A stretch of 11,965 bases of DNA from an uncultured Collinsella sp. (GTDB lineage Bacteria > Actinomycetota > Coriobacteriia > Coriobacteriales > Coriobacteriaceae), in the NCBI GenBank assembly GCA_900542315.1, contig UQMV01000050.1:1-11965 (forward strand), in the 5' to 3' direction. Of this stretch, positions 7,538 to 11,965 are shown piece by piece. Under the pieces are notes generated by a model. It had not been told where the DNA came from, made no database searches, and worked only from the letters and a program-made list of their open reading frames with translations. Every line of letters starts with the position of its first letter. Positions within the stretch are counted from its first letter, which is position 1. The translations under genes were made by a program, and so were the position numbers.

Positions 7538-7680
7538 TTAACTTGATTGGGGCCGGTCGGCTAGGCTTTACTCGCTGCTGCAGACAGTCCTGCTCGCACG
7601 AAGGCCACATTAAGTGGCCTTCGGCTCGTGCGGAACTTGCAGCGAGCAAAGCCTAGCCGCCCGACCCTAGGGTTAACTTG
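7538..7680 (-). repeat. leuS-leader palindromic element flanked by 8-bp direct repeats
   Basis: Arms 7559-7578 and 7639-7658 are complementary over 20 bp with a single G/A difference (a G-U pair in the minus-strand RNA). Allowing a few more mismatches, the homology extends outward to about 7550. Inside, GAAGGCCAC (7600-7608) pairs with GTGGCCTTC (7614-7622) around an ATTAA loop, and GCAC/GTGC stacks on it beyond a 5-nt bulge. The whole ~127-bp unit is bounded by identical direct repeats TTAACTTG at 7538-7545 and 7673-7680. It occupies nearly the whole predicted leuS 5' UTR. I see no T-box signature (no GGUGGNACCGCG-like sequence) and no leucine-rich leader peptide. It could be a cis-acting RNA or a small inverted-repeat mobile element with a target duplication. 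Confidence 0.7.
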
Positions 7681-7684
7681 GATG

Positions 7685-7693
7685 ATTCTAGCA
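7685..7693 (-). promoter_or_regulatory. Predicted leuS promoter (extended -10)
   Basis: Minus strand TGCTAGAAT: -10 TAGAAT (7685-7690) with an upstream TG, the extended -10 pattern. No -35 is visible, because the region at that distance is the arm of a terminator stem. The start would be near 7678, giving a leader of ~150 nt. Confidence 0.45.
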
Positions 7694-7736
7694 AATACAA
7701 CAAGCGAGATGCCTGCGACTTGCAGGCATCTCGCTT
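7693..7736 (-). terminator. Probable guaB terminator, perfect 15-bp stem
   Basis: AAGCGAGATGCCTGC (7702-7716) and GCAGGCATCTCGCTT (7722-7736) pair perfectly around GACTT. On the minus strand the stem is followed by a broken T-rich tract (GTTGTATTTG). Downstream of guaB and upstream of the leuS -10, it most likely insulates leuS from guaB. Its U-tract is interrupted, so efficiency is uncertain. Confidence 0.65.
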
Positions 7737-7748
7737 TATCTAAATAAC

Positions 7749-7767
7749 GTGGTTGTGAATCAACCAC
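7749..7767. other. Small hairpin between guaB and leuS
   Basis: GTGGTTG (7749-7755) and CAACCAC (7761-7767) pair around TGAAT. No clear U-run follows on either strand. Role unknown. Confidence 0.4.
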
Positions 7768-7794
7768 TAATTGTTACCCGCCCAAGTATGGTCG

Positions 7795-7893
7795 GGTTTT
7801 CCAAGTGCCGCAGATTGCCGTGAAAGAGGAGCGACGCGTACTTTGGTACGCGAGCGACAGTTTGAACGGCAAGGTGCGGTGCTTGGGAAAGCC
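7795..7893. repeat. Large imperfect palindrome abutting the guaB stop codon
   Basis: Arms 7801-7821 and 7866-7886 match in 17 of 21 positions as inverted repeats, and two of the four differences are G-U compatible. The pairing extends outward through GG-TTT / AAA-GCC to about 7795 and 7893. In the centre, CGCGTAC (7835-7841) pairs perfectly with GTACGCG (7846-7852) around TTTG. The structure starts within 3 nt after the guaB TAA. It lacks a U-run, so it looks like a 3' UTR stability structure or an intergenic palindromic repeat, not a terminator. Confidence 0.65.
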
Positions 7894-7895
7894 GC

Positions 7896-9407
7896 TTAGC
7901 GGTAGCTGACGCTTTGCTGGGAGTCCTTGACCACAACGTCGTGGGCGCCGCCTTCGACGATGGAGGTGGAGCTTACCAGGGTCAGGCGTGCCTTTTCCTG
8001 GAGCTCGGGGATCGAGAGGGCACCGCAGTTGCACATCGTGGACTTAACCTTGTAGAGCGTGCCGCCCACGCCGTCCTTAAGGGATCCGGCGTACGGGACG
8101 TAGGAGTCGACGCCCTCGACGAAGCTGAGCTTCGCGGCGCCGCCCAGGTCGTAGCGCTGCCAGTTACGGGCACGCGCAGAACCCTCGCCCCAGTACTCCT
8201 TCATGTACTGACCGTTAACGTTAACGCGCTCGGTCGGGCTCTCGTCAAAGCGAGCGAAGTAGCGACCCAGCATCATAAAGTCGGCACCCATCGCAAGGGC
8301 GAGCGTCATGTGGTAGTCGTAGACGATACCGCCGTCGGAGCACACGGGCACATAGACGCCGGTCTCCTCGTAGTACTCGTCACGGGCGCGGCAGACGTCG
8401 ATCAGCGCGGTGGCCTGGCCACGGCCGATACCCTTGGTCTCACGGGTAATGCAGATGGAACCGCCGCCGATACCGACCTTAATGAAGTCGGCACCGCAGT
8501 CGGCCAGGAAGCGGAAGCCCTCGGCGTCGACGACGTTACCGGCACCGACCTTGACGTCCTCGCCGTAGTTGGCGCGAATCCACTCGATGGTGCGCTTCTG
8601 CCACTCGCTGAAGCCCTCGGAGGAATCGATGCACAGAACATCGGCACCGGCCTCGATGAGCAGCGGCACGCGCTCGGCATAGTCGCGGGTGTTGATACCG
8701 GCGCCGACCATGTAGCGCTTGTCGTTATCGAGCAGCTCGTTGGGGTTGGTCTTGTGGCTGTCGTAGTCCTTGCGGAAGACAATACCCATGAGGTGATCAT
8801 TGTCGTCGACGATGGGCAGGGCGTTGAGCTTGTTGTCCCAGATGACGTCGTTGGCAACCTTGAGGCTGATGTTCTTGTCGCCCACGATGAGCTGCTCACG
8901 CGGGGTCATGAACTCGGAGACCTTCGTCTGGTGGTCATCGCGACTGGGGCGATAGTCACGGCTGGTGACGATGCCCAGGAGCTTGCCCTTGGGAGTGCCG
9001 TCGTCGGTAACCGGCATGGTGGAGTGGCCGGTCTTCTCCTTGAGCTCAATGACCTGCTCCATGGTCATGTCGGGGGTCAGCGTGGAATCGGACTGAACGA
9101 AGCCGGCCTTGTGATCCTTGACGGCCTTGACCATAGCGGCCTCGGACTCGGCGCTCTGGGAACCGTAAATAAAGGACAGGCCACCCTCGGTAGCGAGCGC
9201 GACACCCATGTCGACGCCCGAGACGGACTGCATGATGGCGGAAACCATGGGGATGTTCAGGGTGATTGCCGGCTTCTCACCGCGCTTAAAGCGGGTCAGC
9301 GGCGTCTTAAGAGAGACGTTGTTGGGGATGCACTGCGAGGACGAGTAACCAGGGACCAGCAGATACTCCGAAAACGTGTGGGACTCACCGGGAAAGAACG
9401 TAGCCAT
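7896..9407 (-). CDS. guaB: Inosine-5'-monophosphate dehydrogenase
   Basis: Oxidises IMP to XMP with NAD+, the committed step of GMP synthesis. The 503 aa form a (beta/alpha)8 barrel interrupted by a CBS pair (~105-220, with MTPREQLIVGDKN and IVDDNDHLMGIVFRKDY). Catalytic Cys319 lies in GIGGGSICITRE (312-323), which also supplies the K+ loop. Asp261, Asp358, the flap Arg418-Tyr419 (NWQRYDLGG) and Glu431 are present. The length and every one of these positions coincide with my recollection of the Tritrichomonas foetus enzyme, as do long stretches of sequence, so this is the variant that uses GSICITRE where common bacterial GuaB has GSICTTR. The start at 9407 has AAGGAG (9412-9417) 4 nt ahead. 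It is monocistronic and divergent from a small regulator. No guanine riboswitch is visible upstream. Confidence 0.97.
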   Translation of the reverse strand: MATFFPGESHTFSEYLLVPGYSSSQCIPNNVSLKTPLTRFKRGEKPAITLNIPMVSAIMQSVSGVDMGVALATEGGLSFIYGSQSAESEAAMVKAVKDHKAGFVQSDSTLTPDMTMEQVIELKEKTGHSTMPVTDDGTPKGKLLGIVTSRDYRPSRDDHQTKVSEFMTPREQLIVGDKNISLKVANDVIWDNKLNALPIVDDNDHLMGIVFRKDYDSHKTNPNELLDNDKRYMVGAGINTRDYAERVPLLIEAGADVLCIDSSEGFSEWQKRTIEWIRANYGEDVKVGAGNVVDAEGFRFLADCGADFIKVGIGGGSICITRETKGIGRGQATALIDVCRARDEYYEETGVYVPVCSDGGIVYDYHMTLALAMGADFMMLGRYFARFDESPTERVNVNGQYMKEYWGEGSARARNWQRYDLGGAAKLSFVEGVDSYVPYAGSLKDGVGGTLYKVKSTMCNCGALSIPELQEKARLTLVSSTSIVEGGAHDVVVKDSQQSVSYR

Positions 9408-9453
9408 GTTTCTCCTTTTTCCATGCGACCGGTCGGCTGCAGGCCTCGTAGGA

Positions 9454-9484
9454 CCCAGCCCAACCTTGGGCGCCCAATACTGGG
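9454..9484. promoter_or_regulatory. Palindrome in the guaB/regulator divergent gap (possible operator)
   Basis: TTGGGCGCCCAA (9466-9477) is a perfect 12-bp palindrome. A second GCCCAA (9458-9463) lies just before it, so the central TTGGGC can pair with either copy. CCCAG/CTGGG (9454-9458, 9480-9484) encloses the set. It lies in the predicted guaB leader and upstream of the regulator's predicted promoter. Operator or switching hairpin are both possible; no binding protein is identified. Confidence 0.4.
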
Positions 9485-9507
9485 GAAGTATCTTAACGCA
9501 CTTTGAC

Positions 9508-9516
9508 TGCTACAAT
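9508..9516 (+). promoter_or_regulatory. Predicted promoter of the ModE-type regulator
   Basis: TGCTACAAT: -10 TACAAT (9511-9516) with an upstream TG. No good -35 is visible. It would give a leader of ~80 nt to the ATG at 9601. Confidence 0.4.
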
Positions 9517-9600
9517 GCATGATTTAAGAAGAGCACACGAGGGTTTGACGCAGGCTTTGCGTTTGCCCAGCAAACACTTTAGCGGGGAGACGTGGAGCGT

Positions 9601-9945
9601 ATGAAGTACAAGACGACGGCAAAGTTGGTCATTCAAGCGTGCGACAAGGATTTGCCGGGCGTCTTCGGCCACGGCTGTGTCTTGCTGCTGCAGGGTATCG
9701 CCCGAGAGCACTCGCTCAACCGTGCCGCCAAGAGCATGGGCATGGCGTATTCAAAGGCCTGGCGCATCGTGAACGAAGCCGAAGGCCAGCTGGGCTGCAA
9801 GCTCATCGAGCGCGACGGCGCCCGCGGATCCACCCTCACCCCCGCCGGCGAGCGAGCCATAGCGGTCTACGAGGAGCTGCAGGCCGACATCAACAACGTC
9901 ATCGCCACCAAAGCAAACGACCTCATCGCCAGCATTAAAGAGTAG
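9601..9945 (+). CDS. ModE-type winged helix-turn-helix regulator, DNA-binding domain only
   Basis: A 114-aa DNA-binding protein. Residues ~20-90 match the N-terminal domain of ModE and the related LysR-type winged helix: 'LNRAAKSMGMAYSKAWRIV' (39-57) is the helix-turn-helix, with a wing around GCKLIERD...STLTPAGERA (65-86). It ends in a helix (~88-112) that could mediate dimerisation. The TOBE/MOP molybdate-binding domains of full ModE are absent, so ligand and targets are unknown. The frame also offers GTG at 9592, but GGGGAG (9584-9589) is only 2 nt from it. The ATG at 9601 is preferred, with GGAG 3 nt ahead or the GGGGAG 11 nt ahead. It is divergent from guaB and overlaps the next gene tail to tail by 11 bp. 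No molybdenum genes are in view. Confidence 0.85.
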   Translation: MKYKTTAKLVIQACDKDLPGVFGHGCVLLLQGIAREHSLNRAAKSMGMAYSKAWRIVNEAEGQLGCKLIERDGARGSTLTPAGERAIAVYEELQADINNVIATKANDLIASIKE

Positions 9946-10957
9946 CTAATTTACGAAGGGCGTTGTCTAGGGCGGACGCTACGACCAGAGGGTCGTCAGT
10001 GCCGGCGAAGAGGCGGATGGTGCTCCCTTGCTTGCCGCGTGGGGACGAAAGGCGCGTCGTTGCGCCGCCGGCAGGCGATGTGCGAAACTCCCCCGGCAAA
10101 GCGTCGAACAGCTCTCCCGCGCTACGCTCGATAAGGTCAAATTCAACTGCCGGGCCAAAGCCGTGCTCCAGGATTCCCGTTGCAACCGCATAGTCGGGAT
10201 GCGAGCTCAGTCCGGGATAGCGCACGTTGCGCACCATCTCGTTGGCGGCCAAATACTCGGCCAGCGCACGGGCGCGATCGAAGTGCGCCTGCATGCGGGC
10301 ATCGAGCGAGGAAAGCCCGCGCTCCAGCACTTGGGCCTCCTCGGTAGAAAGGTCGAGTGCCAAAGCACCGCAGCCCGCAAACAACGTATGCGCGCACTCG
10401 GCAGCAGCATCCACACGATGGCGCTTGAGCTGCGAGCGTGCCACCGAAGCGGCAACGAACTTGCGCGGCGCCTTACCAGCACACACGCGGTCGAGCGCCT
10501 CGAGCGACAGCACGGCACCCAGCCGCAGCGGATCGCAGCCAAAAGCCGACGCCACGGTGTTGTCAACAACCAGCAGCGCATGGGCCTCACGCGCCGCCCG
10601 ACCCAGCGCACGCAGATCGGGCACACGCAGGCCAAACCCGCCGATGGAGTTAACGAACCACCACAGGTGCGGCCCCTCGGCATCAAACGAAGCATCAAAG
10701 CCCTCGGACGCAGCGGCAAACGCCTCGGCGGACGGCGAGCCCACCAGCGAGACATCGCAGCAATCAAAGCCGCTCGCAAACGCATCGGCAAAGTCATCCG
10801 CAAAGGCCACCAGGCGGTCACCGGGGCGCACAATCCCCAACAGAGACAGCGCCGCCGGCACATGCAAGGCCGCAAGCAACTGCGTCTCACGCGCGCCGAT
10901 CCTCAAAGCCCAAGCCTCTTCTAGCTGCTGTACGCCCACACGGCACCATCCCTTCAT
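9935..10957 (-). CDS. Cys/Met-metabolism PLP-fold protein, catalytic lysine apparently lost
   Basis: A 340-aa relative of cystathionine gamma-synthase/lyase enzymes, shorter than the usual ~380-400. Recognisable landmarks are the cofactor-ring Asp in LLVVDNTVAS (D132), the central strand-helix pattern up to 'GLSSLDARMQAHFDRARALAEYL', and a C-terminal TIRLFAGTDD whose Arg (R315) matches the carboxylate-binding Arg of the family. Ungapped alignment of LGAVLSLEALDRVCAG with the E. coli MetB segment LGADLVLHSCTKYLNG places Arg157 where the Schiff-base Lys should be. The phosphate-binding SGMA stretch and the Tyr-Gly pair are also not seen. It may be a pseudoenzyme or use another Lys nearby (K162, K166). 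The ATG at 10957 lies only 5 nt after a terminator U-run and lacks a Shine-Dalgarno. GTG at 10939, with AAGGGA 9 nt upstream, is a good alternative start. The 3' end overlaps the convergent regulator. Confidence 0.8.
   Translation of the reverse strand: MKGWCRVGVQQLEEAWALRIGARETQLLAALHVPAALSLLGIVRPGDRLVAFADDFADAFASGFDCCDVSLVGSPSAEAFAAASEGFDASFDAEGPHLWWFVNSIGGFGLRVPDLRALGRAAREAHALLVVDNTVASAFGCDPLRLGAVLSLEALDRVCAGKAPRKFVAASVARSQLKRHRVDAAAECAHTLFAGCGALALDLSTEEAQVLERGLSSLDARMQAHFDRARALAEYLAANEMVRNVRYPGLSSHPDYAVATGILEHGFGPAVEFDLIERSAGELFDALPGEFRTSPAGGATTRLSSPRGKQGSTIRLFAGTDDPLVVASALDNALRKLATL
10949..10954 (-). promoter_or_regulatory. Possible Shine-Dalgarno for the alternative GTG start at 10939
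   Basis: AAGGGA on the minus strand, 9 nt before an in-frame GTG. It is the first Shine-Dalgarno-like sequence after the upstream terminator, and none precedes the ATG at 10957 or the TTG at 10963. Confidence 0.4.
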
Positions 10958-10961
10958 AAGC

Positions 10962-10997
10962 AAAAACCCACGATGCGGGTGTTCCCCGCATCGTGGG
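10962..10997 (-). terminator. Intrinsic terminator after the GH32 gene, just before the PLP-fold gene
   Basis: CCCACGATGCGGG (10967-10979) and CCCGCATCGTGGG (10985-10997) pair perfectly over 13 bp around a 5-nt loop. On the minus strand a TTTTTG run follows. It lies ~40 nt downstream of the GH32 stop. Its U-run ends 4 nt upstream of the ATG at 10957, so it either separates the two genes or limits read-through into the second. A -10-like TATACT at 11008-11013 lies upstream, without a -35. Confidence 0.85.
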
Positions 10998-11035
10998 CAA
11001 CGGCTGCAGTATAGCGCCGATATGCGACGAATCGC

Positions 11036-11965
11036 CTAGATGATGAGCGTGTGATAGTTCACGCTCGCACCCGGAGCGTCAACGGTCACGCCATAGGCCT
11101 CGGGATAGATGCGCGTCGAAAATACGAGCGCGCCATCGTTCACAAACACCTCGACCGACGAGACATCGCCAACAATGCGCACGTTGCGCACCTCGTCGAC
11201 GGGCTCCCAGCGCACGGTACGACCACAGCCGGCAGAAGCGCAACCCTCATCGGTAAATCGCATCTCAAAGCGCGAGGGCAGTTCGCCCTCGGCGGGCATA
11301 AACTCCAGCTTCAGCTCGCCATCAACCATCGCGGTAAACGCGCCATCGACACCGTTGGCAACAACGTCAAAGCAGGTATCGCCGTCAACTTCCAACGAGC
11401 CCTCTCCCACACGCACCGAGGCATAATGACGCTCGATCTCGCGCGCCGGCTGCTGCAGCACCACGCCGCCGGCACCGGCTGTGAGCTCACGCGGCACTGT
11501 CATGCAGTGCTGCCAGCCACACGCCACGGTGGGTGTGTTGCCATAGGTCGGCTCATCGGGCATGCCCATCCAGCCGATCAGAATGTGGCGACCATCCTCG
11601 GACGTAAACTCCTGCGGAGCATAGAAGTCAAAACCGGCGTCCCACAGGCGGAACTCGCCCAGCTCATAAGCGTCCTTGCCACCAGTGATGTCGCCCGATA
11701 CAGGCATGTAGCCAGCAGCGTATACGTTGCCGCGGTCCCAACGGCCGCCCTCGAGCCCCTGGGGAGAAAAGGAAAGGAACTTCGCCGGTACGGCGCCATC
11801 CGTCTCAAGCTCCAGATACCCCGGGCACTCCCACATAAAGCCAAAGCGCTCGGGCGTAGACACACGGCTCTCGAGCTGCCAGCTAAACATGTCAGCCGAG
11901 CCGTATACCAGGATCTCACCCACATCGCGCCCGGCACCCTCGCCGTGCATCTCACAAAAACGGCT
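11036..11965 (-). CDS. Glycoside hydrolase family 32, probable sucrose-6-phosphate hydrolase (N-terminus beyond window)
   Basis: Hydrolyses the fructoside bond of sucrose-6-phosphate (scrB/sacA type) or related beta-fructosides in the cytoplasm. The last 309 codons are present; the start, with the nucleophile NDPN(G) and probably the RDP motif, lies past the right edge. Visible GH32 landmarks are the acid/base Glu in FMWECPG (usually WECPD), then 'FDFYAPQEF' and 'GRHILIGWMGMP', where the last strands of the five-bladed propeller lie. A C-terminal beta-sandwich (~last 140 residues) ends with 'VEVFVNDGALVFSTRIYPE', typical of the family. No signal peptide can be judged. It ends with TAG at 11036, followed by a strong terminator. 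The family is secure; the exact substrate rests on family knowledge. Confidence 0.9.
   Translation of the reverse strand, partial: SRFCEMHGEGAGRDVGEILVYGSADMFSWQLESRVSTPERFGFMWECPGYLELETDGAVPAKFLSFSPQGLEGGRWDRGNVYAAGYMPVSGDITGGKDAYELGEFRLWDAGFDFYAPQEFTSEDGRHILIGWMGMPDEPTYGNTPTVACGWQHCMTVPRELTAGAGGVVLQQPAREIERHYASVRVGEGSLEVDGDTCFDVVANGVDGAFTAMVDGELKLEFMPAEGELPSRFEMRFTDEGCASAGCGRTVRWEPVDEVRNVRIVGDVSSVEVFVNDGALVFSTRIYPEAYGVTVDAPGASVNYHTLII

Noticed and set aside
4926..7541. 871-codon open frame on the plus strand opposite leuS
   Set aside because: It has the same codon-bias shadow effect. The minus strand carries complete LeuRS motifs, and the plus frame has no recognisable domain or ribosome site.
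7527..7690. T-box riboswitch in the leuS leader
   Set aside because: There is no GGUGGNACCGCG-type antiterminator motif, no specifier-loop arrangement that I can recognise, and no terminator with a U-run before the Shine-Dalgarno.
7774..8034. Small minus-strand ORF spanning the guaB 3' end and the palindrome
   Set aside because: It overlaps guaB in another frame and is Pro/Arg-rich, as expected of a GC-rich shadow, with no domain.
7914..9506. 530-codon open frame on the plus strand opposite guaB
   Set aside because: A shadow of guaB. It runs through the divergent promoter region and has no recognisable domain.

Overview
The window looks like chromosomal DNA from a high-GC Gram-positive gut bacterium of the Coriobacteriia, most likely Collinsella or a close relative. 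The reasons are the GC-rich third codon positions, the actinobacterial-style long IF2 N-terminus, the rimP-nusA-infB order with no ylxR, and the particular form of the IMP dehydrogenase. This placement comes from remembered protein sequences, not a search. Most of the window is core housekeeping. I found no phage, insertion sequence, CRISPR array, rRNA or tRNA, and no convincing undescribed multi-gene system. The interest lies in the intergenic RNA/DNA structures, an unusual NusA tail, a protist-like GuaB and a probable PLP pseudoenzyme.

Layout. From 1 to 3903 on the minus strand lies the transcription/translation operon rimP (3903-3409), nusA (3407-2160) and infB (2068 to the window edge, missing its C-terminal part). 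A promoter near 3982-4010 is followed by a terminator-shaped hairpin with a U-run directly before the rimP Shine-Dalgarno, which suggests attenuation of the operon. The 370-base gap 3904-4272 holds this leader, a repeated octamer and an isolated 13-bp hairpin. A lone lipoprotein gene follows on the plus strand (4273-4845). It converges on leuS (7526-4950, minus), and the two share a bidirectional terminator at 4886-4925.

The 369-base gap between leuS and guaB (7527-7895) has no gene but is dense in structure. It holds a large imperfect palindrome in the leuS leader flanked by 8-bp direct repeats, an extended -10 promoter, a perfect 15-bp terminator stem, a small hairpin, and a second ~100-bp palindrome abutting the guaB stop. 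guaB (9407-7896, minus) encodes IMP dehydrogenase and is divergent from a small ModE-type winged-helix regulator (9601-9945, plus). A 12-bp palindrome lies between them.

The regulator overlaps by 11 bp, tail to tail, with a minus-strand gene for a cystathionine gamma-synthase-fold protein (about 10957-9935) that appears to have lost its catalytic lysine. The terminator of the next gene upstream, a GH32 sucrose-6-phosphate hydrolase (minus, cut by the right edge), sits directly before that protein's start.

Functionally, RimP, NusA and IF2 form one expression unit for ribosome maturation, transcription elongation/termination and translation initiation. LeuS and GuaB are single-gene essential functions with their own leaders. 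The PLP-fold protein, the regulator and the sucrose hydrolase are accessory.
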